Part shown: piece after piece, positions 8,901 through 16,474 of the stretch
Numbering within the stretch: position 1 is the stretch's first letter
How the letters are laid out: every line of letters starts with the position of its first letter
Assembly (NCBI GenBank): GCA_029251005.1
Contig: JAQXEE010000047.1
Location: 1 to 39,177 of the forward strand
Length of the DNA stretch: 39,177 nt
Direction: 5' to 3'
Origin: Flavobacteriales bacterium
Lineage (GTDB): Bacteria > Bacteroidota > Bacteroidia > Flavobacteriales_C > GCA-002722245
Program-made: the position numbers and the translations under genes
The notes under the pieces: model-generated
What the model was told of the DNA's origin: nothing
The model's input: only the letters and a program-made list of their open reading frames with translations
Databases searched by the model: none

Positions 8901-9239
8901 AATTTCGGGGAAATGATTTCCGATTATCGCTGATGCTTTTTCGTTTGATATGGTGTTAAGAATCCCTAAAAGTTTAAATAATGGCCAGATTAAAAATTTT
9001 CCCACTGAAAAAACTAATATTCCGCTAAAAGACAGTAAAATAAATAGTCTAGAAGTTGAACTGAATCTTAAGAAGTATTCAGCTAAAGCAAAAATAAAGA
9101 TTAGAGAGATAGCTAAGGCTAAATTTATTATAGAACCTTTAAAGAGGTCTCTTAGGTAATATCTCTTAATAAAGACTTGAAGCTTTTTTTGAATTTCGGT
9201 TGAATATGTATTTTTCAAATTATTGTACACCGTAAGCAA
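5904..9239 (-). CDS. DUF4175-family membrane-anchored coiled-coil protein
   Basis: This 1111-residue protein has three N-terminal membrane segments (about 36-57, 63-86 and 163-179), a globular part rich in beta strands (about 180-490), and a long Glu/Lys/Gln-rich coiled coil (about 500-1060). The coiled coil includes a Gly/Pro/Lys-rich break near 915-935 (KKPGSGSCSKPGGGSPKP). The layout matches the DUF4175 family, which is widespread in Bacteroidota and has no settled function. The start at 9239 overlaps the upstream outer-membrane gene by 20 bp, so the two are likely coupled. The RsbW-like ATPase follows after 9 bp. A scaffold or envelope-tethering role is inference. The long antisense frames here are low-complexity shadows of the coiled coil. 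Confidence 0.85.
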   Translation of the reverse strand: MLTVYNNLKNTYSTEIQKKLQVFIKRYYLRDLFKGSIINLALAISLIFIFALAEYFLRFSSTSRLFILLSFSGILVFSVGKFLIWPLFKLLGILNTISNEKASAIIGNHFPEIQDQLLNLLQLQNKKTQNELVIASIAQKSKKITPFEFKDAVSFNDVFKFVRWTILPISIVVIFSGWNAEVLTNSAKRIIQYNQEFKPENPFKFKLQNDQLSVIRNQNFTLKIEFTGDNVPNNIYIQSNNALYRLNKISISEYEYKFRNVQNDINFKIKTGNFFSQNYKLSLLEKPVISNFSIDLDYPKYTEKKDETIDKSGDLLVPEGTNITWKINSKHADHLIFIVNDTAHQLLGNKDVLFRILAAKSFKYQINAHLQSTIKGDPLNYYVNVLKDALPKIKVHQFHDSINPLMLFHSGIIADDYGFNKLLFHFENKDTTGNVQIGIPTKSYQHKFNHGINVKELGFKKGDEFSYYFEIFDNDGINGPKSSKSFQKVFKIPTEDEINELLTENTEAIKDQLNENLNKAQNLQEEFREIKKMMLDKKQMGWEDKARVEDFLKNQKSFEKQLEKLQFENEKNNFQKDKLSPQEQKIAQKQEMINRLFDELLDEETKKLYEELEKLMDQFNQESTEEMLEELNLSNEEIEKELDRTLEFFKQIEFDEKLDEAIKKLENLAEKQEDLAEKTKNINELSKETLSEKQEEINKEFKKLEKELEELNKKNEELENKRSIEDTKEQQEEIKKEQEKSSDELEKNNRKKSAKSKKSAATKMQELAKKLESMQEEMLEEQQLEDINSLRQILENLISLSLEQEDLMQKIKQTNKFDPQFPVLATKQGDLKESAKIIEDSLLSLSKRQIALESLINKEILDIKFNMNKSIDFLRERKTRNAAAKQQYVMTSANNLALILDESLQQMQKEMMKSKKPGSGSCSKPGGGSPKPMPSLNKMQQKLAEQLKQMKKELENGNKPGKKGQKGKIGLAKSLVQMSAQQNAIKEQLKQLDQKQKKQGNSGLGEMEDLKQKMEETERDILNKNITRETIMRQEEIMTKLLKAENSVRERELDDKRKSNQAKNTFNRNPVDFIPYKSFKSNNKEEIRSIPASFNLYYKRKISEYFNTFEE

Positions 9240-9840
9240 AACTTAAGTTTAAAACCTTTGGAATTGTTCCGTTTTCGTATGTTAAACAATTACAAGGATC
9301 TTCTTTAAAGTTATTTAAATATCCAACAGTATAACTTACTCTAATTCCGACAGGGCGTCCCATGTATTTATACCTAACACCTGCACTAACCATTGGTCCA
9401 AACGAACTTGATTTAGCTTTGAAACCAAACGAATCTGAATACACAGCATAGTTATATCCAAACCCTCCACCAACATAACCACCAATATAGTAATCGGCTC
9501 CTGTGGTGGCTCTTTCACCGAAGTTTAATGTTAGTTCAGCAGGTAAATCAATAAAATATTGAATTATCGAACCAGCATTAGAGGCAACAAAATCAAATCC
9601 TCCGTTAAAAGGAGATCCAACAGCTAGGCTCAAGTAGTTGTTTTGCGCTAAAAAATTATATCTAGGGTATATACCAAAACCATAAAAAGGTATGGTTAAA
9701 CCATTTCCAGGTTGATGGTTAAATTGATACGTTGCAAATAGCTCCGTACTCACTCCGTTAAAGTCAGGGGCAATATTGTTGTCTTGAGCGTTAAGGTTGG
9801 AGCTGAAAATAATTAATATTATGTAAAGCGTTTTTTTCAT
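9220..9840 (-). CDS. Predicted outer-membrane beta-barrel protein
   Basis: This 206-residue protein has a signal peptide (MKKTLYIILIIFSSNLNAQ, cleavage after about residue 19). The rest alternates hydrophobic and polar residues and is rich in Gly, Tyr and Phe (for example YYIGGYVGGGFGYNY and GVRYKYMGRPVGIRVSYTVGY), as in small 8-strand barrels. It ends at AYGVQ, without the usual terminal aromatic. Size and pattern fit the outer-membrane beta-barrel domain proteins common in Bacteroidota. No ligand or function can be given. It is the first gene of the minus-strand block and overlaps the DUF4175 gene by 20 bp. Confidence 0.75.
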   Translation of the reverse strand: MKKTLYIILIIFSSNLNAQDNNIAPDFNGVSTELFATYQFNHQPGNGLTIPFYGFGIYPRYNFLAQNNYLSLAVGSPFNGGFDFVASNAGSIIQYFIDLPAELTLNFGERATTGADYYIGGYVGGGFGYNYAVYSDSFGFKAKSSSFGPMVSAGVRYKYMGRPVGIRVSYTVGYLNNFKEDPCNCLTYENGTIPKVLNLSFAYGVQ

Positions 9841-9908
9841 GTTTTAAAAGGTAGTTAGGTAAAACTAAAAACATATACAGCTATTGTGTTTTAGTTTGTT
9901 ACTTAGTT

Positions 9909-9916
9909 CAAATTTA
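9909..9916 (-). promoter_or_regulatory. -7 box (TAAATTTG) upstream of the outer-membrane protein gene
   Basis: The minus strand reads TAAATTTG, a perfect Bacteroidota TAnnTTTG -7 box, about 69 bp before the ATG at 9840. I find no TTTG at the right distance for a -33 box, so the call is tentative. The motif also arises by chance in AT-rich DNA. Confidence 0.35.
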
Positions 9917-9964
9917 ATTAATCATTTAATTAAAAGGTATTTTCGGCAAAATAAACTTAAAGAT

Positions 9965-9972
9965 TATATTTA
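9965..9972 (+). promoter_or_regulatory. -7-like box (TATATTTA) upstream of gltX
   Basis: TATATTTA matches TAnnTTTG at five of its six fixed positions and lies 18 bp before the gltX ATG. No clear -33 TTTG is present. It would give a very short leader. Confidence 0.25.
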
Positions 9973-9990
9973 CACTACAAATTTTAAGAG

Positions 9991-11520
9991 ATGTCAAAAG
10001 TAAGAGTTAGATATGCGCCAAGCCCAACAGGCCCTCAACATGTTGGTGGAGTTAGAACTGCCTTGTATAACTATTTATTTGCCAAGAAATTAGGAGGGGA
10101 TGTGATTCTTCGAATTGAAGATACAGATCAAAAACGATTTGTACCTGGAGCAATAGAATATATTGTGGAAAGTGTAAAATGGTGTGGATTTGACTTTGAC
10201 GAAGGCGTCCATAAAGGAGGACCGTTTGGACCATATAAGCAATCGGAAAGAAAAGAAATTTACGTAAAATACGCTCAGCAGTTAATTAAGGAGGGAAAAG
10301 CTTATTACGCTTTTGACACACCTGAACAATTAAATGAAAAAAGAGCAGAAGCAGAAGCAGAGAAAAGGACATTTAAGTACGATTTCTCAACAAGAACATC
10401 AATGAACAACTCATTGGTTTTGTCCAAAGAAGAATCGAAAGCATTACTTGATTCCAATATTGAATATACGATTAGGTTTAAAATGGAGCCAGATCAAAAT
10501 ATTTTAGTTAGAGATTTGGTTAGAGGAAATGTTAATTTTAACTCATCAGAGTTGGATGATAAAATAATCTTCAAAAGTGATGGAATGCCAACGTATCATT
10601 TAGCAAACATTGTTGATGATCATTTAATGGAAATTTCTCATGTTATAAGAGGAGAAGAATGGCTTCCGTCAGCACCTTTACATGTTGCGCTTTATAATGC
10701 TTTTGGCTGGGATATTCCTTTATTTGCACATTTACCATTGTTAATGAAACCAACGGGGAAGGGTAAATTAAGTAAGCGTGATGGTGATGCAGGTGGTTTT
10801 CCTGTTTTCCCATTAGAATGGATAGATCCTGAAACAGGCGATGTTTCCAAAGGATATCGTGAAGAAGGATATTATTCAGATGCGTTTTTAAACATAATGT
10901 CTTTATTGGGCTGGAATTCAGGAACAGAACAAGAAATATTTAGCTTAGATGAATTAGTAGAAGCTTTTGATATAAGTAAAGTGGGTAAGTCAGGGGCTAA
11001 ATTTGATCCAGATAAGGCTAAGTGGTTTAATCAACAATACCTTTGGAAAAAGTCTGATGAAGAATTAGCAATTGAATTAGCAAAAGACCTTGTTAAAAGA
11101 AATATAACCACCACTGTAGATTTATTAAAAGTGGCTGTTCAAATGAAAGAACGCGTTGTTTTTGTAAAAGACATTTATAATTCGGGAAAATACTTTTTTG
11201 AGTCACCAGTGGAATTTGATCAAAAAACAGTTAAAAAGAAATGGAAAGAACAATCAGCAGCAATTGTAGCTGATATTCTTAACGTTTTTGAAAAATCTGA
11301 ATCTTTTACGTCAGCAGTTTTAGAAGCAGACTTTAAACAATATTTAGAGGAAAAAGAATTAGGCTTTGGCGTGCCGATGATTGCATTAAGATTAAGTATT
11401 ACGGGAGTAGGAGGAGGTCCTTCACTTTTTAATATTGTTGAAATTTTAGGAAAGAATGAAACACTTAAGCGTTTAAAGAATAATCCAAGTAAAATAGAAG
11501 CTTTTAAAGCTGCTATCTAA
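9991..11520 (+). CDS. gltX: Glutamate-tRNA ligase
   Basis: GltX charges tRNA-Glu (and possibly tRNA-Gln in organisms without GlnRS) with glutamate. The 509 residues are the full family length. The class I signature HIGH is in SPTGPQHVGG (11-20). The second signature KMSKS appears as KLSKR (259-263). The family block HVIRGEEWLPSAPLH is present. The C-terminal anticodon-binding half runs from about 330 to the end. The ATG at 9991 places the HIGH motif at the usual distance. The gene is transcribed divergently from the outer-membrane protein gene, with a shared 150-bp promoter region. It appears to be monocistronic. Confidence 0.97.
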   Translation: MSKVRVRYAPSPTGPQHVGGVRTALYNYLFAKKLGGDVILRIEDTDQKRFVPGAIEYIVESVKWCGFDFDEGVHKGGPFGPYKQSERKEIYVKYAQQLIKEGKAYYAFDTPEQLNEKRAEAEAEKRTFKYDFSTRTSMNNSLVLSKEESKALLDSNIEYTIRFKMEPDQNILVRDLVRGNVNFNSSELDDKIIFKSDGMPTYHLANIVDDHLMEISHVIRGEEWLPSAPLHVALYNAFGWDIPLFAHLPLLMKPTGKGKLSKRDGDAGGFPVFPLEWIDPETGDVSKGYREEGYYSDAFLNIMSLLGWNSGTEQEIFSLDELVEAFDISKVGKSGAKFDPDKAKWFNQQYLWKKSDEELAIELAKDLVKRNITTTVDLLKVAVQMKERVVFVKDIYNSGKYFFESPVEFDQKTVKKKWKEQSAAIVADILNVFEKSESFTSAVLEADFKQYLEEKELGFGVPMIALRLSITGVGGGPSLFNIVEILGKNETLKRLKNNPSKIEAFKAAI

Positions 11521-11658
11521 ACATCATTAGAAATAAGAACAGAAGATGGCTTGTTGTAAAGCGAAATAAATTTGTTTTAGTCAAGTTTCAAGTTCTTTAT
11601 AATATCGCAAGTGTTATAGAATCATTTTGAGCTGATAGATTGAAAAAATGTAATAAAC

Positions 11659-11685
11659 AACAAAGGTCCATATTTTCCTTGTTTT
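11659..11685 (+). terminator. Weak terminator-like hairpin after gltX
   Basis: AACAAAGG (11659-11666) pairs with CCTTGTT (11677-11683) with one bulged A, followed by TT. It lies 139 bp after the gltX stop. The stem is short and the T-run poor, so function is uncertain. Confidence 0.25.
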
Positions 11686-11775
11686 AATATAATGTATTGT
11701 TAAACAGGTTTATATGATTGGTCTTCGGTTGTTTTTCTGTTAGCTTAAAAGATGATGAGCACAATATTTACGCCC

Positions 11776-11804
11776 TAGGTTATTCTAAAGACCTATGTTT
11801 TTTT
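11776..11804 (+). terminator. Possible intrinsic terminator
   Basis: TAGGT (11776-11780) pairs with ACCTA (11791-11795) around a 10-nt loop and is followed by TG and seven T (11798-11804). The stem is only 5 bp but the T-tract is good. It would end transcripts coming from gltX. Confidence 0.35.
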
Positions 11805-11969
11805 GCGTGCAAAATGTTTTTAAATTTTAGCTTCAAATATTTAGACCATCAAATAAGAGGAGAACTAGACAAAATAAAGTCAACTTTTTAATGTGGAACA
11901 CTAAGCTGTTCTGAAGTTAAGTTTGATTAAAAAAGTGGAAGATATAATTATGCTTATTTACGCGCTTTA

Positions 11970-11977
11970 TAAGTTTG
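11970..11977 (+). promoter_or_regulatory. -7 box (TAAGTTTG), candidate promoter for the paralog operon
   Basis: TAAGTTTG is a perfect TAnnTTTG. No -33 TTTG stands at 17-23 bp upstream. If used, it gives a leader of about 170 nt that includes the palindrome at 12064-12090. Confidence 0.3.
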
Positions 11978-12063
11978 CTTTTAAAAGGAACTATTTTGAT
12001 GATAATAATTTTAAAAAAACATATTAATTTTTTTAAAGATCTTATTTTTATGTAGTTATGTGG

Positions 12064-12090
12064 TTTTACGTCTATTTAATAGACGTAAAA
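12064..12090. repeat. Perfect 27-bp inverted repeat upstream of the T9SS paralog operon
   Basis: TTTTACGTCTATT (12064-12076) and AATAGACGTAAAA (12078-12090) are exact reverse complements around a single T. The arms are 13 bp long, and as RNA about 11-12 bp would pair. Neither side has a U-tract in the right position, so it is not a standard terminator. It may be an operator for a dimeric regulator or a stable hairpin in the leader of the gene at 12152, 61 bp downstream. Confidence 0.7.
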
Positions 12091-12151
12091 AATAAAATTT
12101 ATAATTTTTATTTCTTTCAACCTTCATTTTATTATTTATATTTTGTTTTAA

Positions 12152-13207
12152 ATGGGTAAAATAAAATTCTTAATTCTACTGATTATATTATTTGTTATGG
12201 GCGAAAAATTGCTTGCTCAAATGAATCCTAACCCGTGCGGTTTTCCAAATATTATTTGCGCCAAAAGTGATGAAAACGCGATTATAAACTCTTTTGGAAC
12301 AGATGAAGTTGTGTATTCTTCAGTAGGAACATCTATGCCTTTTTGGTTTGCGATTGGCGACTCTATCTCGGGAGTTATAGATACTACAGTAACAACAAAT
12401 CTTTTTAATCTGACAAAATTGTCAGGTCCTGGAGCAATGTTAGGTGTTTCGGGAACGCTTCCAGGGTATTATGGTTATTTAAATGACATTTCGTTTACTC
12501 AAAGTGGGACTTATGAGATCAAGGTTTCTACAAGTGGAACAGACTTTAGTTTTGAAGATGTTTTAACTTTTGTTGTTCCGCCTGAAGTTGATTTTTGCCC
12601 TGAAGCTCCTGAGGGAGGATGCGATAAAATAATGGGGAATAAATTATTTGCACAACGTAGGTCTATTGGTGTAATACCGGTGGATGCGGTTGTTCCTGTT
12701 AGAGTGGGTGTAGTCGATTCTTTATCGGGTTTAATAGACTCATCCTATTCTGGAACGATTTACGCCAATAAACTAAGTGGACCGGGATTGCTTTATGGTA
12801 CTTTAAGCATGAGCGGTAAAAAATGGTTTGATTTTACTAATTTACGTCTTAGTGAGGAAGGTTTGTATACAATTAGGTTTTATGAAGCAAACCCTTCTTT
12901 GTATAGAGAGGACACTATAAATGTTATGGTTTTTGGAGCACTTACAGGGTTAAAATCGATTTTGATGGACGGGTTTAAGGTGTATCCAAACCCAGTAAAT
13001 GATGTGTTTACAATTTCCTCCAAAAAGGATCTAAAGGGATCTGTTATCAACATTTTCAGCTCTTCGGGTCAAAAGGTTCTGTCTCAAGATATAACAGAAA
13101 ATGGGTTTAAAGTTAGCGTTAATTCAAGTTTTTTACCGAGTGGTTTTTATTTGGTAAACATAAAAGGTTCTGCAATTGAGAATCACATTTTTAAAATTGT
13201 GAAATAA
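12152..13207 (+). CDS. T9SS type A sorting-domain secreted protein (paralog 1)
   Basis: This 351-residue protein has a signal peptide (about 1-23, ending LLAQ), two related beta-rich domains and a C-terminal type A sorting domain starting at VYPNPVNDVF (about 276) and ending IFKIVK. It is therefore exported across the outer membrane by T9SS and anchored or released. The two inner domains share the pattern SGPG-x-x-x-G, then F-x(5)-F and a closing G-x-Y-x-I (about 90-140 and 205-255), so they look like an ancient duplication of an Ig-like fold. Cysteine pairs occur in CGFPNIIC and CPEAPEGGC. It is clearly homologous to the next gene along its whole length (PNPCGFPN, SMPFWFAIGD, PVDAV). No enzymatic motif is visible and the function is unknown. 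Confidence 0.85.
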   Translation: MGKIKFLILLIILFVMGEKLLAQMNPNPCGFPNIICAKSDENAIINSFGTDEVVYSSVGTSMPFWFAIGDSISGVIDTTVTTNLFNLTKLSGPGAMLGVSGTLPGYYGYLNDISFTQSGTYEIKVSTSGTDFSFEDVLTFVVPPEVDFCPEAPEGGCDKIMGNKLFAQRRSIGVIPVDAVVPVRVGVVDSLSGLIDSSYSGTIYANKLSGPGLLYGTLSMSGKKWFDFTNLRLSEEGLYTIRFYEANPSLYREDTINVMVFGALTGLKSILMDGFKVYPNPVNDVFTISSKKDLKGSVINIFSSSGQKVLSQDITENGFKVSVNSSFLPSGFYLVNIKGSAIENHIFKIVK

Positions 13208-13215
13208 TAAAAAGT

Positions 13216-14262
13216 ATGATAAAAAAATTACATCCACTTTTGGTATTATTAATTTTTGTAATTAGTCCAAAAGTGAATGCTCAAGCTACTCCTAACCCTT
13301 GTGGTTTTCCAAATGTTACGTGTAATGAAAACGTAAGAAATGGTATAGTTAATTCATTTGGATCAAGTACAATTAATTACGCCTCTGCTGGAAGATCAAT
13401 GCCTTTTTGGTTCGCAATTGGTGATACTGTAACCAACGCAATTGATACAACTACTAATGCAATTTTTCATATGTTTTTAATTAGTGGACCCGGTGAAATA
13501 AACGGCATTAAGTTTACTGGTCAAAATACACATGAATATTACGATAGTATTGTTTTTAATTTTCCCGGAACTTATTACCTCCAAGTAAATGAGGGTTTTT
13601 CTAAGTTGTTGGATACCTTAACTTTTATAGTTCCCTCAGAAGTGAGTTTTTGTTCACAAGTTCCCGGTGGGGACTGTGACTCAGTAAAAGGGAATCAAAT
13701 TTTTGCATTTCGCCAGTCTAGTACTATAATTCCTGTAGACGCCGTTTTGCCAATTACTGTTGGAGTTATTGACTCGGCATCAGGATTGTTAGACACTTCT
13801 TTTGTTGGGACCATTTATGCCGAATTGGCTAATGGACCAGGTGTATTGTATGGATCTCTAAGTATGACAGGAATCCGATGGTTTAATTTCACGAATTTGC
13901 GTTTTAGCGAAGAAGGATTTTATACGGTAAGATTTTATGAAGAAAATGAATCAAAATACGCGGACGCTTTAGTTGATGTGGAAGTAATTGAATTCTCCTC
14001 GGGAATACAGGTTGTAACATTAAATGGATTTAAGGCGTATCCAAATCCAATTAATAATCAATTTATTATTTCGTCAAAAAGCGATTTGAATGGAAGTTTA
14101 ATTGAAATTTTTAGTGATTCAGGAAAGCGGTTTTTATCAAAAAAAATAAACGATTCTGGAAATGAATATTTGATGAACACTACAGATTTAAAACAAGGTG
14201 TTTATTTGGTTAGGATTTCAACTAAAAATATTATCCATTCAATTTTTAAAATTGTGAAATGA
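13216..14262 (+). CDS. T9SS type A sorting-domain secreted protein (paralog 2)
   Basis: This 348-residue tandem paralog of the preceding gene starts 8 bp after its stop. It has a signal peptide about 1-23 (ending VNAQ), the same PNPCGFPN opening, the same two-domain layout with SGPG and NGPG marks, and a sorting domain from AYPNPINNQF (about 273) to IFKIVK. The cysteines are conserved in number and place (CGFPNVTC; CSQVPGGDC). The middle of the first domain differs most from paralog 1, which suggests divergence of a binding surface. Its stop codon overlaps the next gene by 4 bp (ATGA), so all three genes are one transcription unit. Confidence 0.85.
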   Translation: MIKKLHPLLVLLIFVISPKVNAQATPNPCGFPNVTCNENVRNGIVNSFGSSTINYASAGRSMPFWFAIGDTVTNAIDTTTNAIFHMFLISGPGEINGIKFTGQNTHEYYDSIVFNFPGTYYLQVNEGFSKLLDTLTFIVPSEVSFCSQVPGGDCDSVKGNQIFAFRQSSTIIPVDAVLPITVGVIDSASGLLDTSFVGTIYAELANGPGVLYGSLSMTGIRWFNFTNLRFSEEGFYTVRFYEENESKYADALVDVEVIEFSSGIQVVTLNGFKAYPNPINNQFIISSKSDLNGSLIEIFSDSGKRFLSKKINDSGNEYLMNTTDLKQGVYLVRISTKNIIHSIFKIVK

Positions 14263-15773
14263 AAAAACTTCACGACTTAATTAACAGTTTAAACCAAGGA
14301 GAAAAGCGATACGTTAGAATTCGTTTAAAAGGCAGCAAGTCGTCGAGTTTATTAAATGCTTATTTTGACTTTTTAAGTAAGCAAAAAAAGTATGATTTTA
14401 AGGATGTACAAAACGCTGTAAATCAATCTAAAACGCACACGCAGTCCAATTTAAGCTTATTGTATGAGGTTGTTTTAACCCATCTTTGTAGCCGTTATAG
14501 AAATAATAATTTTGAGTATGGTTTGAGGGGTAATTTATCTACAGTCAAGATTTTAATGGATAAAGGTTTTGTTACTGAAGCGAAAAGTCGTTGTAAAAAA
14601 CTAATTCAAAAGGCAGAATCTAAAGAAGAATTTGAAGTATTAAGATCAGCCTATAAAGAGTACTGGAATTTACATTTACTGAACGGTGAATTGGACTTTG
14701 AATCTAATCATGAAATTCAATCTGAGTTAAAGTTAATAGGCGAAAAGGAGGAAGAACTTACTAGTTTAGAAGATAGTTACCGTTTAGTAGCGACATTGTA
14801 TTATGACTATTTTTTTAAAAAAAGGGATTCGAAATGCCGCGAACAAATCAAACAAACTACAAAGCAACTTGATGATTTAAATCTAAATTCAGACAAGGCG
14901 AAACATGTATTGTTTGAAATAAAATCCATCGAATATATCGTTCATAATGATTTAGATAATCACCATGAAACACGCAAACAGCAATTAAAAAATTTGATTA
15001 ACTCCTCTGTTTTTGAGACAGAGCACCTATTGCGATTAATGGTTTTAAGTAACTTGTTCACGAAGTTAAAATCTCAGGCACTTGTTAACGAGCTTAAGGC
15101 TTACTTAGTATTTACTGAGTCCTATTTTAAGCCTGTGTTAGAGGGAGATTCCGATAGTGTTTTTATGGAGAAATACTACGATATTTATTTTTCTAATCAG
15201 AGTTTTATTCAAACATGGTCGCCAAATCAAGAGCAATTAATGAAGTTATTGGACCAGTTTAAGTTTGTAATCTCAAAAAGATATTTATCCAATCCTATAT
15301 TGATTGGAAGGATTTACTTGAGTTTAATAGAGCTTCAAATTATTGTAGAAAACTTCAAAGAAACAAACCCTTTATTAATTGATTTTTTTAGGATATCTAA
15401 AAAGAAAAAGTATTCTAAACATCATATTTCCGGTGATTTATTATTTTTATTGGAAAGCTATTTGCAGCGTAAAACAGATACGTTTCATAATGCAATAGGA
15501 TCTTTAAATAGGAAAATTCGGAGGTACGAAATAGAACTGGATCAAGACCAAAAAACACTATTTGAATTGCTCAACGATCTTCACAAAGGGCGCTTTAAAG
15601 ACGCCAAGACTTATATTGATAGAATTAGCAATAAACAAACCTATAAGCTATTTATTTATATGCTTACAAGTACGGAGTCTGTAACAGAAACCAGAGCAAA
15701 ACACTTCCCTATTAATGATGCTGATTATGATGCTGATCGAGATAAATTTCTTATTTCATTATCGAAGTATTAA
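14259..15773 (+). CDS. Helical-repeat (TPR-like) cytoplasmic protein of unknown function
   Basis: This 504-residue protein has no signal peptide or membrane segment. It is almost wholly alpha-helical by composition, with paired helices such as TEAKSRCKKLIQKAESKEEF that recall tetratricopeptide units without matching the consensus well. The opening (LHDLINSLNQGEKRYVRIRL) resembles a Bacteroidota family of large helical proteins starting with an L-I-x-L-x-x-x-E-K-R-Y block, whose role is not established. The ATG overlaps the stop of paralog 2 (ATGA at 14259-14262), indicating translational coupling. A cytoplasmic partner or regulator of the two secreted proteins is inference from this coupling only. 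Confidence 0.75.
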   Translation: MKKLHDLINSLNQGEKRYVRIRLKGSKSSSLLNAYFDFLSKQKKYDFKDVQNAVNQSKTHTQSNLSLLYEVVLTHLCSRYRNNNFEYGLRGNLSTVKILMDKGFVTEAKSRCKKLIQKAESKEEFEVLRSAYKEYWNLHLLNGELDFESNHEIQSELKLIGEKEEELTSLEDSYRLVATLYYDYFFKKRDSKCREQIKQTTKQLDDLNLNSDKAKHVLFEIKSIEYIVHNDLDNHHETRKQQLKNLINSSVFETEHLLRLMVLSNLFTKLKSQALVNELKAYLVFTESYFKPVLEGDSDSVFMEKYYDIYFSNQSFIQTWSPNQEQLMKLLDQFKFVISKRYLSNPILIGRIYLSLIELQIIVENFKETNPLLIDFFRISKKKKYSKHHISGDLLFLLESYLQRKTDTFHNAIGSLNRKIRRYEIELDQDQKTLFELLNDLHKGRFKDAKTYIDRISNKQTYKLFIYMLTSTESVTETRAKHFPINDADYDADRDKFLISLSKY

Positions 15774-16191
15774 GTAGATTTTATTTTTGGTAGTAAATTT
15801 AGTTAGGAGCGAAAGTTTAAGTAATAAATTCGGGGTTAAAGAGGATTAAGCAAATTACTAGCTTAAGATATTTTAAACAGCTTCAAATTAATATTGATAA
15901 GAAATTTTCCCCGTAAATATGGCGCCTTATCCAGTGTTTTACAATTTGTTTCAGAAAAAAATTAACATTGGAAAGGGAGGATGCGATTGAGCTTGAAAAT
16001 ATTGGTTTTTACAGAAGTTCAAACAAATAAGTTAGTATTTGATTTTGGGTCACATTAAGTGTTATTTGTGGACTACATTGATGCGTTTAAAAAGTGATGA
16101 ATAAATTCAGTATTTTATTGAAAACAAAGCTGAAACGAGTAACATTTGATTTTTTGGAAAAACTGTTCAAATTGGGTTTTTTTGTTGATTT

Positions 16192-16213
16192 AAGGGTTCA
16201 CTAAACCTTTTTT
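16192..16213 (+). terminator. Intrinsic terminator candidate downstream of the paralog operon
   Basis: AAGGGTT (16192-16198) pairs with AACCTTT (16204-16210), seven pairs including one G-U, around the loop CACTA. The T-run extends to 16213. It lies 418 bp after the helical-repeat gene, so it may end read-through or an unseen RNA. Confidence 0.4.
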
Positions 16214-16309
16214 CTATTGATAAGTTTGTCGAAAGATTGCGAACCATTAATAACAATAAAATGATAGTCTGTTAAGAAGTAACTATTTTTTAAAACACCT
16301 TTTTTGTTC

Positions 16310-16326
16310 TATTAAGTAGCTTAATA
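16310..16326. repeat. Short perfect hairpin/palindrome
   Basis: TATTAAG (16310-16316) and CTTAATA (16320-16326) are exact reverse complements around TAG. It sits about 60 bp upstream of the candidate -7 box of the giant gene, so it could be an operator. It is short enough to be chance in AT-rich DNA. Confidence 0.3.
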
Positions 16327-16386
16327 ATAAGTGTTTATTAATATTTAATTTTTTTAAAAAAACGTAAAAACCAATTTTAATGATTT

Positions 16387-16394
16387 TATTTTTG
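16387..16394 (+). promoter_or_regulatory. -7 box (TATTTTTG) upstream of the giant surface protein gene
   Basis: TATTTTTG is a perfect TAnnTTTG and stands 80 bp before the ATG. No -33 TTTG is seen at the expected spacing. Confidence 0.3.
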
Positions 16395-16474
16395 CTGTTT
16401 TCTTCTTAATTTACAAAGCCTTACACAATTTGCTAGCGAAACTTGTAGGGTAATTATCAGTACACTAAAGTCTT

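Larger units (their letters stand above)
11521..12151. other. Intergenic region between gltX and the T9SS paralog operon
   Basis: I find no convincing gene in this 631 bp. It holds two weak terminator-like hairpins (11659-11685 and 11776-11804), a perfect -7 box (11970-11977) and a strong palindrome (12064-12090). There is also a tiny frame right after gltX (11546-11569, MACCKAK). All frames are closed by frequent stops. Confidence 0.6.
15774..16474. other. Intergenic region before the giant surface protein gene
   Basis: This 701-bp stretch has no open frame of coding character on either strand. It contains a terminator-like hairpin (16192-16213), a short perfect hairpin (16310-16326) and a -7 box (16387-16394). 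Nothing else is recognisable. It could hold an unrecognised small RNA or a decayed gene. Confidence 0.55.

Noticed and set aside
11546-11569. Seven-codon frame MACCKAK just after gltX
   Set aside because: It is too short to support. It has a plausible position but no ribosome binding site or known family.
11891-11901. Half parS site (ATGTGGAACAC)
   Set aside because: Only one half-site is present. ParB binding needs the full palindrome.
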